Part shown: positions 8,529 through 16,774 of the stretch, piece by piece
Layout of the letters: each line of letters starts with the position of its first letter
Numbering within the stretch: the stretch's first letter is position 1
Assembly (NCBI RefSeq): GCF_001667585.1
Contig: NZ_LZJZ01000136.1
Location: 1 to 54,841, forward strand
From: Mycobacterium sp. E2733
Lineage (GTDB): Bacteria; Actinomycetota; Actinomycetes; Mycobacteriales; Mycobacteriaceae
Direction: 5' to 3'
DNA length: 54,841 nt
Made by a program: the position numbers and the translations under genes
Notes under the pieces: model-generated
What the model was told of the DNA's origin: nothing
Databases searched by the model: none
The model's input: only the letters and a program-made list of their open reading frames with translations

Positions 8529-8557
8529 TTGATATGAGCTGTTCGAAGTTGTATTTT
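8529..8557 (+). promoter_or_regulatory. Sigma-A promoter for the Mcr11-like sRNA
   Basis: TTGATA at 8529-8534 and TATTTT at 8552-8557 are separated by exactly 17 bp. The predicted start is near 8564. No protein gene follows on this strand, which points to a non-coding transcript. Confidence 0.6.
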
Positions 8558-8563
8558 TAGTAA

Positions 8564-8680
8564 CGAAGCAGGCCCGGAAACGACCAATTCCCAAGCGCCG
8601 GAAGTCAGGGTAAAAAGCCGGCCGCGTAGGACCCGCGCATGACGGAGCCCAACGCCCCCTAGAGTCGTCCGGGCCTGCCC
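8564..8680 (+). ncRNA. mcr11: Mcr11-like small RNA
   Basis: The gap between the adenylyl cyclase and the AbmR-like gene is where M. tuberculosis encodes the sRNA Mcr11, on the strand opposite both genes; the same geometry exists here. After a good sigma-A promoter, the transcript would be closed by a long-range stem. The nine bases CAGGCCCGG (8569-8577) pair perfectly with CCGGGCCTG (8669-8677), and after a 2-nt bulge ACGAC (8580-8584) pairs with GTCGT (8664-8668). That gives an RNA of about 110-120 nt with its ends paired, containing an A-rich segment (GGGTAAAAAG). No U-tract follows the last stem, so the 3' end is approximate and termination may need more than an intrinsic signal. Confidence 0.65.
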
Positions 8681-8699
8681 ATGTCCGCAGGATTTCCAG

Positions 8700-9812
8700 T
8701 CAGTCTCCGCCCTCAGACGCGCTCCCGCGGCGGATCCGGAAGAGCTTGACCTCGTTCTTGATGCCCTTGAGACGGCGGGCGCCGGCGAACGACCCGTCGA
8801 ATATCCCGGCGTCGCCGATCGCCTCCCAGACCGAGTCCGCCGCCAGCACCGTGCCCGGGCGCGCCACGCTCGTCACCCGGCTCGCGACGTTGACCGGGTT
8901 GCCGAACCAGTCGCCCGCCCGGCTCACCGCCATGCCGGAGGCCACCCCCGCTCGCAACCGCGGGAAGTCGTCGTCGGTGTCGATGGTGTCCACGAGCTTC
9001 ACCACCACGTCGAGCATCGGCAGCGGGTCGGGACAGACGAACATCACCGCGTCGCCGATCGTCTTGATGAACCGCACGGGCGGGACGGTGATGTCTCGGG
9101 CCAGGACCGCCAGCCGGTTGGCCAGGTGACCCAACTCCTCCGCCGACACCACTTCGCCGATCCGGGTGAAGCCGACGAGGTCGGCGAAGGCCACCGTGAT
9201 CTGACGCGCCCCGGGCAGCGGCTGGCCGGCGGCACGCTCGGCCGCGTTGACCGCTTCGGTCTCCATCATGTGGCGCAGCTGCATGAACATCATGTGCTGT
9301 AGCATCGGGCCGAGTTCGGGCGCGATCTTGCCGACCAATGCCTTTGACGCCTTGGCGATTTCCAGCTCGGTGGCCCCGGGCCGCAAGATCGCCGATAGCG
9401 CCGTGTAGCGCATGACCTCGGCGGCGCGTGACAGGCCTTCGGTGAGCACCCGGACCACCAGCACCACCTGCTCGGGATCCAGGCCCAGCTCGACGAAACG
9501 CTGGGCGTAGGCCGCGGCTTCACCGTCGGCGCGCATGTGGATGACCGCATCGGGGTCGTCGACTCTGGCCAGACCGATCGCGCGCTGCACCTGTTGCAGC
9601 AGCCCCAGGTCGATGCCGTACGTCTGGCTGATCTCGCGGGTCGACACGTAGCTGCCATCGTCGCCGATCAGGTGGCGGGTTGCCAGCAGCAGCGGCGGAT
9701 TGGTCGTTCTGATCTCCTCGGGCGTGATGCCCTGCTGGAGCAGCCACTCCACCAACTCCGCCCGCTCGGCGCGTGCGGTTCCCTCGAGTCCGTCGAGCAG
9801 GTCCTCGTCCAC
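8700..9812 (-). CDS. Class III adenylyl cyclase, Rv1264 type
   Basis: This enzyme makes cAMP from ATP. The 370-residue protein has an N-terminal regulatory domain (about 1-195), which in the Rv1264 family holds the enzyme inactive at neutral pH and releases it at acid pH. A cyclase homology domain follows (about 203-360). All six catalytic residues are present: metal-binding Asp211 and Asp254, adenine-selecting Lys250 and Asp301, and transition-state Asn308 and Arg312. The GTG at 9812 is the only usable start before an upstream in-frame TAG; a TAGGTT -10 box lies 6 nt before it, implying a leaderless message. The linked AbmR/Mcr11-like locus and the Crp-like site at 53746 suggest local cAMP circuitry. 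Confidence 0.95.
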   Translation of the reverse strand: MDEDLLDGLEGTARAERAELVEWLLQQGITPEEIRTTNPPLLLATRHLIGDDGSYVSTREISQTYGIDLGLLQQVQRAIGLARVDDPDAVIHMRADGEAAAYAQRFVELGLDPEQVVLVVRVLTEGLSRAAEVMRYTALSAILRPGATELEIAKASKALVGKIAPELGPMLQHMMFMQLRHMMETEAVNAAERAAGQPLPGARQITVAFADLVGFTRIGEVVSAEELGHLANRLAVLARDITVPPVRFIKTIGDAVMFVCPDPLPMLDVVVKLVDTIDTDDDFPRLRAGVASGMAVSRAGDWFGNPVNVASRVTSVARPGTVLAADSVWEAIGDAGIFDGSFAGARRLKGIKNEVKLFRIRRGSASEGGD

Positions 9813-9818
9813 TTCGCC

Positions 9819-9824
9819 AACCTA
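9819..9824 (-). promoter_or_regulatory. -10 box of the adenylyl cyclase gene (leaderless)
   Basis: TAGGTT on the minus strand ends 6 nt before the GTG start at 9812, so transcription would begin at or within a base of the start codon. There is no Shine-Dalgarno sequence in between. Confidence 0.5.
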
Positions 9825-9838
9825 CAACGGCGCGTCGA

Positions 9839-9901
9839 TCGCGAGCGCGGGCGAAGCCGTGAAGCGGGTCGGCGCCATCAGACCGCCGGTCGCGAGCGCG
9901 G
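9839..9901. repeat. Short imperfect direct repeat in a divergent intergenic region
   Basis: TCGCGAGCGCGG occurs at 9839-9850 and again at 9890-9901. Each copy is followed within about 15 bp by a GCGAAGC-type segment. The rest of the 147-bp gap between the cyclase and glycosylase genes shows only the cyclase -10 box. The core resembles the larger direct repeat at 28146. Confidence 0.4.
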
Positions 9902-9959
9902 CAGAACCGGGCGAAGCGGGTGGAAGCCGGTAGACGGCAGCGAGCCATGATGGGAAGCG

Positions 9960-10460
9960 ATGAGCGCACCACTGCTGCGGGGATTCCCGCCGATCGTCGA
10001 TGAGCACGCGAGTGTGCTGATCCTGGGTTCGTTTCCGAGCGTGCAATCCCTGGCGGTCGGCCAGTACTACGGCAATCCGCGAAATGCGTTCTGGCCGATC
10101 ACCGGTGAGCTGTTCGGGTTCGACGCGGCCGCGCCGTACGAAACACGGCTGGCCGCGCTGCAATCGGCCGGTGTGGCCCTGTGGGACGTGTTGCGCGCAT
10201 GCCGCCGCGCCGGCAGCGCGGACGCGGCGATCGATCCGAAAAGCTTGGCGGTCAACGACTTCGGTGGACTTTTCGCGCAGTACCCGAAGATCGCGCGGGT
10301 GTACTTCAACGGCGCCAAGGCCGCGGCGCTGTACCACAGGCTGGCCGAGGCCGACGAGCGGGTCGAGTACCGGCGGCTGCCGTCGACGAGCCCGGCCCAC
10401 GCCGTCCGTCCGGGCGCCAAGCTGGCCGCCTGGCGCGAGATCGTAGTACCGCGCTTATGA
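9960..10460 (+). CDS. DNA-deoxyinosine (hypoxanthine) glycosylase, UDG family 6
   Basis: This is a 166-residue base-excision-repair enzyme predicted to remove hypoxanthine, and perhaps uracil, from DNA. The N-terminal motif L-I-L-G-S-F-P-S followed by Q-Y-Y-G-N-P-R-N-A-F-W-P-I is diagnostic of the HDG group within the uracil-DNA glycosylase superfamily. The C-terminal S-T-S-P-A-H-A segment supplies the second active-site loop. It is close to the typical length for the family. The ATG at 9960 follows GGGAAG. It converges with the amidase gene and overlaps it by 6 bp. I do not recall an orthologue at this position in M. tuberculosis, so it may be an insertion or a lineage-specific loss. Confidence 0.85.
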   Translation: MSAPLLRGFPPIVDEHASVLILGSFPSVQSLAVGQYYGNPRNAFWPITGELFGFDAAAPYETRLAALQSAGVALWDVLRACRRAGSADAAIDPKSLAVNDFGGLFAQYPKIARVYFNGAKAAALYHRLAEADERVEYRRLPSTSPAHAVRPGAKLAAWREIVVPRL

Positions 10461-11846
10461 CACCGGCGGTCGCCGGTGGGCCCACGGCCGGGCGGATTCG
10501 ATCTGCGCGGCCAGCGACAACAGCGTCGCTTCGTCGTACGGCCGGCCCACCAGCTGCACGGCGATCGGCAGGCCGTCACCGTCGAAGTCCCACGGCACGG
10601 CCGCCGCAGGCTGGCCGGTCAGGTTCCAGACCTGCTGATAGGGCACCCGCTGCGCCGCCGCCAGCAGCGTCCACACCGCGCCGCGACGCTGGTAGGCACC
10701 GATGCGCGAGGGGCCCGTCGCGTTGCCGGGCGTGACGACGACATCGACATCGTCGAAGATCGCTTGGATCCGGACGGCCACCGCCGGTTCCGCATCGCGA
10801 AGGGCGATCATGCGGCGGTCCGAAAAAAACGAGCCAGCGCGCGCCAGGTTGCGGGTGCGCGCTTCGAGACGTTCGGGGTGAGCCAGTGAATCGGCGTCGT
10901 CACTGATACCGCGCAGATAGCGGGGCAGGTAATTCGTGATGATGGCCGACGGCGGATATTCGGGGTCGGCGGTGATCACCTCGTGACCCAGATCCCGCAG
11001 CAACGCGCCGGCCTGCTCGATCGCCGTGAGCTCCTCCTTGCCGATCCTGGCGGGGAGCGGCGTCGGGGACTTGGTGCTCAACGCAATGCGCAGCCTCCCG
11101 GGGTCACGCGTCGCCGCGGCCGCGAACTCCCCCTCAGGCCCCGGCACGGTCGACGTCGCATCGAGGAACAGCGCCGCGTCCAGCACCGACCGGGCCAGCG
11201 GGCCGTTGACACTCAGCCCGTACCACGCATCGTCGTGCGGCTCCAACGACACCCGATCCCGTTGGGGTTTGACACCGAACAGGCCGCACCAGATCGCCGG
11301 GATGCGAATCGACCCGCCACCATCGGACCCGAGCGCCAGCGGAGCGAGTCCGGCGGCCACCGCAGCGGCGCTACCGCCACTACTGCCACCCGGAGTGCGC
11401 TTGGGATTCCAGGGGTTGCGGGTAGCACCGAAGGTCAGCGATTCGGTGTAAGGAAACATCATCAGCTCGGGCACATTGGTTTTGCCGAGGATGACGGCGC
11501 CCGCGGCGCGCAGCCGGCGGACCACCTCCGCGTCGGATGTCGCGGCGGGGCCGTGTCCGCCGCTGCCGTAGGTCGTCACCTCGCCGGCAACGTCGACGTC
11601 GTCCTTGATCGCGATCGGAACCCCGAGCAGAGGGAGCCGCTCGCCGGCGTCGAGGCGGTCCTGCGCGACCGCTGCCTCGTAGCGGGCGCTGTCGGAAAGC
11701 ACCACGCGATAGCAGCGCAGCTGGCTGTCCAGTCGCGCGATCCGTTCCAGGTAGATCTCGAGCAGCTCGGGCGCGGTCAGTTCGCCGTCGGCCAGCATCC
11801 GTGCCTGAGCGGCCGCGCCGGCATAGGCCACGTCGCGAGCGTCCAC
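10455..11846 (-). CDS. amiB2: Amidase-signature hydrolase (AmiB2-like)
   Basis: This cytosolic amidase has 463 residues, about the length I recall for AmiB2 (Rv1263). The Ser-cisSer-Lys triad is visible: Lys in V-P-I-A-I-K-D-D, the Gly/Ser motif T-P-G-G-S-S-G-G-S-A-A-A, and the nucleophile region G-S-D-G-G-G-S-I-R-I-P-A. Such enzymes hydrolyse small amides to acid plus ammonia; the substrate is unknown. The GTG at 11846 begins V-D-A-R-D-V-A-Y-A-G, the usual N-terminus; the longer frame is Arg/Pro-rich noise. TACGCT ends 6 nt before the GTG, so the mRNA is probably leaderless. It diverges from the HIT gene, only 38 bp away. Confidence 0.9.
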   Translation of the reverse strand: MDARDVAYAGAAAQARMLADGELTAPELLEIYLERIARLDSQLRCYRVVLSDSARYEAAVAQDRLDAGERLPLLGVPIAIKDDVDVAGEVTTYGSGGHGPAATSDAEVVRRLRAAGAVILGKTNVPELMMFPYTESLTFGATRNPWNPKRTPGGSSGGSAAAVAAGLAPLALGSDGGGSIRIPAIWCGLFGVKPQRDRVSLEPHDDAWYGLSVNGPLARSVLDAALFLDATSTVPGPEGEFAAAATRDPGRLRIALSTKSPTPLPARIGKEELTAIEQAGALLRDLGHEVITADPEYPPSAIITNYLPRYLRGISDDADSLAHPERLEARTRNLARAGSFFSDRRMIALRDAEPAVAVRIQAIFDDVDVVVTPGNATGPSRIGAYQRRGAVWTLLAAAQRVPYQQVWNLTGQPAAAVPWDFDGDGLPIAVQLVGRPYDEATLLSLAAQIESARPWAHRRPPVS

Positions 11847-11852
11847 TGCGGC

Positions 11853-11877
11853 AGCGTATCCCGGCGGCCAGTACCGT
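11853..11877. promoter_or_regulatory. Back-to-back -10 boxes for amiB2 (minus) and HIT gene (plus)
   Basis: On the minus strand TACGCT (11853-11858) lies 6 nt before the amidase GTG. On the plus strand TACCGT (11872-11877) lies 7 nt before the HIT ATG. The two boxes are 13 bp apart, so both -35 regions would have to overlap the opposite transcription unit. Confidence 0.45.
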
Positions 11878-11884
11878 GGGCGAC

Positions 11885-12313
11885 ATGTCCTGCGTGTTCT
11901 GTGCGATCGTCGCCGGGGAGGCCCCGGCAATCCGGATCTACGAAGACGACGACTACCTGGCGATCCTCGACATCCGCCCGTTCACGCGCGGCCACACCCT
12001 GGTGATCCCCAAAGGCCACACCGTGGACCTCACCGACACGCCGCCGGAGACGCTGGCGGGGATGGTCACCATCGGCCAACGGATCGCCCGCGCAGCGCGC
12101 GCGACGGAGTTGGCCGACGCGACCAACATCGCCATCAACGACGGCGGCGCCGCCTTCCAGACGGTGTTCCACATTCACCTGCACGTGCTGCCCCGGCGCA
12201 ACGGTGACAAGCTGTCGGTCGCCAAGGGGATGCTGCTGCGGCGCGATCCCGACCGGGATGCCACCGCGCAGATCCTGCGTTCGGCACTGGCCCGCATCGA
12301 CGCCAGCCAGTAA
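11885..12313 (+). CDS. HIT-family nucleotide hydrolase/transferase (Rv1262c-like)
   Basis: This 142-residue protein carries a C-V-F-C zinc-type N-terminus and the histidine-triad motif H-I-H-L-H-V-L-P near residue 100, the hallmark of Hint/Fhit-type enzymes that hydrolyse nucleotidyl phosphoramidates or dinucleoside polyphosphates. F-T-R-G-H-T-L-V-I-P-K is the conserved purine-binding strand region. The ATG at 11885 (M-S-C-V-F-C) is the family start; the upstream open frame is antisense to the amidase. It is likely transcribed as a leaderless message and is followed after 10 nt by the Ddn-like gene, probably as one operon. The precise substrate is unknown. Confidence 0.93.
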   Translation: MSCVFCAIVAGEAPAIRIYEDDDYLAILDIRPFTRGHTLVIPKGHTVDLTDTPPETLAGMVTIGQRIARAARATELADATNIAINDGGAAFQTVFHIHLHVLPRRNGDKLSVAKGMLLRRDPDRDATAQILRSALARIDASQ

Positions 12314-12323
12314 TACTGGGCGG

Positions 12324-12770
12324 ATGGCACTTCCCTCCTGGGTCGAGCAGCGTTTACTGCCTCAGGTTCTGCGCGCACACGACACCGTCTATCGCAGGAC
12401 GAACGGCTGGATCGGGCATCGCATGCTGCTGATACCCAGCCTGCTCCTCCACACCCTGGGGGCCAAGACAGGCCAGGCGCGGACCGCGGCGCTCACCTAT
12501 GCGCGGGACGGCGATGACTACCTGATCGTCGCTTCCAAGGGCGGCGACCCGCGCGCACCCGGCTGGTACCACAACCTCCGGAAGAATCCCGACGTGGAAA
12601 TCAACGTCGGCCCAAAGCGTTTCGCGGTGACCGCCCGCGCCGTGCTGCCGGACGATCCCGATTACTCCCGGCTATGGCAGATCGTCAACAAGAACAACGG
12701 CGACCGCTACACGGCCTACCAGAAGAAGACGTCTCGGCCGATTCCCGTCGTGGTGCTCACGCGGCGTTGA
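12324..12770 (+). CDS. Deazaflavin (F420)-dependent nitroreductase/quinone reductase family protein (Rv1261c-like)
   Basis: This 148-residue protein belongs to the Ddn/FDOR-A family of split-beta-barrel proteins that bind coenzyme F420. The core L-G-A-K-T-G-Q-A-R-T-A-A-L-T-Y, the K-G-G-D-P-R-A-P-G-W-Y-H-N-L segment and N-P-D-V-E-I-N-V-G form the cofactor-binding scaffold seen in Ddn. Members reduce menaquinone-like quinones and some activate nitroimidazoles; the physiological role here is inferred only. The ATG at 12324 (M-A-L-P-S-W-V-E) is 10 nt after the HIT stop. It is the last gene before the c-di-GMP protein. Confidence 0.9.
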   Translation: MALPSWVEQRLLPQVLRAHDTVYRRTNGWIGHRMLLIPSLLLHTLGAKTGQARTAALTYARDGDDYLIVASKGGDPRAPGWYHNLRKNPDVEINVGPKRFAVTARAVLPDDPDYSRLWQIVNKNNGDRYTAYQKKTSRPIPVVVLTRR

Positions 12771-12796
12771 CCCTGAACCTGATGCGGAGGTTTATT
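12767..12796 (+). promoter_or_regulatory. Possible promoter of the GGDEF/EAL gene
   Basis: TTGACC (12767-12772, overlapping the upstream stop codon) and TTTATT (12791-12796) are 18 bp apart. An inverted pair GGTGA (12809-12813) and TCACC (12827-12831) lies in the predicted leader before the ATG at 12860. This is pattern evidence only. Confidence 0.35.
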
Positions 12797-12859
12797 CTCC
12801 ACTAGCGCGGTGAACTGCTCGACGGCTCACCAGACGGCGCGGGATCGGCTGGAGCAGGC

Positions 12860-15800
12860 ATGAAACCCTGGGCGGGAAAACCCTGGCGGCGGTTGAGGCT
12901 GCCCCCGCGCCTCGGTTGGCTCGTCGTCGCTGTGTACGGTTTGGCGGCCGCGCTGGTGATGGCTTCGTCGATCGCCGGTTGGCAGGGCGCCTACGCGACC
13001 CGGCCCGTCGACGAGATCGCGCTTGCCATTTGCCTGCTGTTCGGGGCGGCGTGTGCCGGCTACGCGGCCCGGTCGGCGGCCGGTCGGCACAGGGCCGGAT
13101 GGCTGGCAATGGTGACGGCCCAGCTGGGCTGGGCGGCGGGCGAGGTCATCTGGGCCGTCTACGACGTGCGTCCCAAACTGGCCCACGCCACCCATCCCGC
13201 CGCCGCGGAGATCGTGCTGTTGCTATGGCCGTTCGGCGCCTATGCATCGTTGGTGCTGTTGTCGCGCTTCTCCCGCCAGAGTCCGCGTCGACTGGTGCTG
13301 GACGGCCTCATCGTGGCGACGTCGCTGTTCGTGGTGTCGTGGGTCTTCGTCCTCGAGAAACAACTGCGCGAGGACAGCGGTTCGCAGGTGACGACGATCG
13401 CCGAAGTCTTCAACGACGTCCTCCTCCTGACGACCGCGATCCTGATGCTGTCCCGGGTTCGTCGCGGCGACCCGCCGAGCCGCAACCTGCTGGCCGGGGG
13501 CGTGACGACGATCAGCATCGCCGACATCGCGATGGTGTTCAAGAGCGGGATCGGCAGCTACCAGGTCAGTGATCTGGTGGACCTCGGCAGAGTGGGCGGG
13601 CTCGGCATGATCGCGCTCGCCGCGCTGTCGAGCCTCTACGAGGTGCCGGTACCGGGGTCGCGTGACGACGAAATACGGTCGCGCACCCGGCTGTGGCTGC
13701 CATACCTGCCGTTGCTGGTGGCCGCCGCAGTCGGGCTGACCCGCGCGGTCAGGTTGATGGTGCACGGACCTCTGCTGATCGCGCTGGGAGTCCTGGTAGC
13801 CGCGGTGCTGGTCCGGCAGTTCGTCATGCTGACGGAGAACCAGAGGTTGTTGTCGGAGGTGGCCCGGGAAGCGTTCCGCGACAGTCTGACGGGGCTGGCC
13901 AATCGGGCGTATTTCCTCGATCGACTGGAGCAGGCCGTCGCCCGGCAAAGCTGCGAAATCACGCCCATTGCGGTGTTGTGCCTCGATCTCGACAACTTCA
14001 AATCGGTCAACGACGCCCTCGGACACCCAGCCGGTGACGAATTGCTGATCCGGGTCGCCGGGCGACTCACCGCCGCCTTGGATGGCAAGTGCGTCACCGC
14101 TCGCCTCGGTGGAGATGAATTCGCCGTGCTCATCGAGGGTTCCGTCGAGGAATCACAAGCGGCGGCGCAGCGAGTCCTGGACGCGTTCAACCACCCGATC
14201 CTCGTCGATGGCGTTGCGATACCGGTCCGACCGAGCGTCGGTTACACGGTGGCCATCACCTCGTCCGACTGCACCGTCGAACAGCTGCTCAGGCACGCCG
14301 ACCTGGCCATGTACACCGCCAAACGCGAAGGCGGCCAATGCATTCGCAGCTTCGTGCCGGATCTGTCCCTCTCCTTTCCGACCGCGCAGCCGGCGAGGCC
14401 GGCCCCGCCTGCAGTGGAGGTCGCCGAGCCGAGTACCGCACCGATGCTCAGGCGGGCAGCTGACGTGGGGGCGCCAAGACCGGCGCAACCGCAGGAAGGC
14501 CTCGACGGTGTCCGGTGGCCGCCGACGGCGATCCGGATTGCGCTGACTCTCTTGATGTTTGGCGTGGTCGCCTTCACCGCGACCAGTGCCCTCTACCCGC
14601 ATGCCAGCCACAGCGTCTTCTTCGCCAAATCGCTTTACTCGGCGTTGAACCTGCTGGCGGCCGGGTTGATCGCCGTCCGCGCATACCGCCTCAAGGCCGA
14701 TCGCCTTGCGTGGTCTCTGATCGCGGCCGGCATGGCATTGTCGGCGCTCGGTGACGTCGTCTACGCCTTGTGGGTGCCGAACGCCCAGTCGCCGTCGGTT
14801 GCCGATCCCGAATACCTGGCGTTCTATCCGTTCGTCTATGCCGGGATTCTGCTGCTGATGCGATCGCGCCTGAAGCGAGTGCCGATGCCCATCCGCCTCG
14901 ATTCCCTGGTGTGCGCGCTGGCCGTAGCTGCGCTCGCCGCGGCGCTGCGGGCCGGGCCTATGCACGCGGCCGCCGCACGGACGCCCGCGACCGTGCTGGT
15001 GGGTCTGGTTTATCCGTGGGGCGATCTGGTGTTACTGGCGCTGGCCATCGGCATGCTGCCAATCCTCGGCTGGCGCAGCGAGTTCCGTTGGGGCTTTCTC
15101 GTCGTCGGGCTGGTTGGGTTTGCGGTTGCGGACACGGCCTACCTCTTCCAGACGTCGGTGGGCTCGTACCGGGTGGGCACCACGCTGGACGCGCTCTGGC
15201 CCGCTTCGTCGCTGCTGGTCGCGATGGCCAGTTGGGCCCGTTGGTCGTCGGCGGCGCCGGCGCCGCGGCGTGGACTCGGCTCCTACGCGGTTCCCGTGAC
15301 CTGCACCGTCGTGGCGCTGGGCGTCGCCATCCTGGGGCACGATTCGCGGCTCGCGTCGACGCTCGCCGCGCTGAGTCTGGTTGCCGTCGCCGCCCGATTC
15401 TCGGTGACCTTCCGTGATATCAGCATGCTGGCCGAAAGCCACCAGCAGGCTATGACCGACGAACTGACCGCCCTGCCCAATCGGCGATCACTGGCGACGG
15501 CGCTGACCGCACTGTCAACTTCCTCGTCACCCGGCAGGACGTCGTCGCACCGTGCGCTGCTCTTGCTGAATCTCCATAAGCTGCGCGAGATCAACGACTC
15601 CGTCGGTCGGCACTTCGGCGATGAGCTGTTGTGGCACATCGCAAACCGCCTGGCACACAACGTTCGTCGCGACGATCTGCTCGCGCGCGTGAGCGACGAA
15701 GAATTCGCCATCCTGCTCGGTGAGGGATCGGATCTGGTCGCCGCACGGGCCCAAGCGGGGCGGTTGCTCGAAGGCGTCAGCATCCCATTCGAATTGGATG

Positions 15801-16753
15801 CGATCAGCGTGCAAATCGATGCTTGCATCGCGATCGCGCTCTACCCCGACCATTGCGACCATCCGCAGGAGCTGTTGAATCGCGCCGAGGCGGCGATCCC
15901 GCACGCCAAGTCCGCCCTCAGCAGGATCGCGGTGTACGAGTCCGCCTTCGAGATCGACCGTGATCACGACCCTAACCTCGTCGGGGAGCTGCGCGCCGCG
16001 CTGATCGATGGCGACGAGTTGACGGTGCACTACCAGCCGAAGGTCAATACGAGCGACGGGAACGTCCACAGCGTCGAGGCGCTGCTGCGCTGGCAGCATC
16101 CCACCCGCGGGTTGCTGCTGCCGGAGGAATTTCTTCCGGCCGCCGAGCGTGCCGGGTTGATGCGCACGGTCGCCAATCGCACCATCAACCTGGCGCTCGA
16201 GCAGGTTCGGTCCTGGAGCGACCAGGGCATTCCGCTGACCGTCGCGGTGAACCTGTCGACGACGAACCTGCTCGACCTGGACCTCGCTGTCACCATCGAG
16301 CGACTGTTGCGGGTGCACGGCCTACCCCCCGATGCACTGATTGTCGAGATCACCGAAAGCGCCCTCGTCGACTCGGAGCGCTCCCGCAATACCGTCGCCG
16401 CCCTACAGCTTCTCGGCGTTCGGATCTCGCTGGACGACTACGGCACCGGGTGGTCGTCGCTGGCGCGCCTGCAGGATGTCTCGGTCGACGAACTGAAACT
16501 CGACAGAAGATTCGTGGCGCGGCTGGCCCAGGACCCGCGATCGGTTGCCATCGTGCAGTCCACCGTGGACTTGGCCCAGAACCTGGGCGCCGACCTCGTT
16601 GCCGAGGGGGTCGAAGACGAGGTCACCCTGAGCGCGCTGCGGGGCTACGGCTGCACCATCACCCAAGGGTTCGTGCACAGCGCGCCGTTGCCGCCGGACG
16701 AACTGCAACGCTGGATCACGACCAGGGGCGCGATCGCGGGCGTCGAATCTTAA
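12860..16753 (+). CDS. Dual-module membrane c-di-GMP enzyme: TM-GGDEF-TM-GGDEF(degenerate)-EAL
   Basis: The 1297-residue membrane protein has two homologous halves. Residues about 18-335 and 552-835 are multi-helix membrane domains sharing motifs: I-A-D-I-A-M-V-F against V-A-D-T-A-Y-L-F, then G-S-Y-Q-V against G-S-Y-R-V. GGDEF domain 1 (about 345-505) keeps Asp376, Asp378 and G-G-D-E-F at 417-421, so it should make c-di-GMP, but has no RxxD inhibitory site. GGDEF domain 2 (about 865-1025) has S-D-E-E-F at 945-949 and N/H in place of the metal Asps, yet keeps R-R-D-D at the I-site. The EAL domain (about 1040-1290) looks active: E-A-L at 1073-1075, D-D-Y-G-T-G, K-L-D-R-R-F and A-E-G-V-E-D. It is not part of this locus in M. 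tuberculosis as I remember it. Confidence 0.95.
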   Translation: MKPWAGKPWRRLRLPPRLGWLVVAVYGLAAALVMASSIAGWQGAYATRPVDEIALAICLLFGAACAGYAARSAAGRHRAGWLAMVTAQLGWAAGEVIWAVYDVRPKLAHATHPAAAEIVLLLWPFGAYASLVLLSRFSRQSPRRLVLDGLIVATSLFVVSWVFVLEKQLREDSGSQVTTIAEVFNDVLLLTTAILMLSRVRRGDPPSRNLLAGGVTTISIADIAMVFKSGIGSYQVSDLVDLGRVGGLGMIALAALSSLYEVPVPGSRDDEIRSRTRLWLPYLPLLVAAAVGLTRAVRLMVHGPLLIALGVLVAAVLVRQFVMLTENQRLLSEVAREAFRDSLTGLANRAYFLDRLEQAVARQSCEITPIAVLCLDLDNFKSVNDALGHPAGDELLIRVAGRLTAALDGKCVTARLGGDEFAVLIEGSVEESQAAAQRVLDAFNHPILVDGVAIPVRPSVGYTVAITSSDCTVEQLLRHADLAMYTAKREGGQCIRSFVPDLSLSFPTAQPARPAPPAVEVAEPSTAPMLRRAADVGAPRPAQPQEGLDGVRWPPTAIRIALTLLMFGVVAFTATSALYPHASHSVFFAKSLYSALNLLAAGLIAVRAYRLKADRLAWSLIAAGMALSALGDVVYALWVPNAQSPSVADPEYLAFYPFVYAGILLLMRSRLKRVPMPIRLDSLVCALAVAALAAALRAGPMHAAAARTPATVLVGLVYPWGDLVLLALAIGMLPILGWRSEFRWGFLVVGLVGFAVADTAYLFQTSVGSYRVGTTLDALWPASSLLVAMASWARWSSAAPAPRRGLGSYAVPVTCTVVALGVAILGHDSRLASTLAALSLVAVAARFSVTFRDISMLAESHQQAMTDELTALPNRRSLATALTALSTSSSPGRTSSHRALLLLNLHKLREINDSVGRHFGDELLWHIANRLAHNVRRDDLLARVSDEEFAILLGEGSDLVAARAQAGRLLEGVSIPFELDAISVQIDACIAIALYPDHCDHPQELLNRAEAAIPHAKSALSRIAVYESAFEIDRDHDPNLVGELRAALIDGDELTVHYQPKVNTSDGNVHSVEALLRWQHPTRGLLLPEEFLPAAERAGLMRTVANRTINLALEQVRSWSDQGIPLTVAVNLSTTNLLDLDLAVTIERLLRVHGLPPDALIVEITESALVDSERSRNTVAALQLLGVRISLDDYGTGWSSLARLQDVSVDELKLDRRFVARLAQDPRSVAIVQSTVDLAQNLGADLVAEGVEDEVTLSALRGYGCTITQGFVHSAPLPPDELQRWITTRGAIAGVES

Positions 16754-16774
16754 GCGTTCGGCTCTGACCGACCG

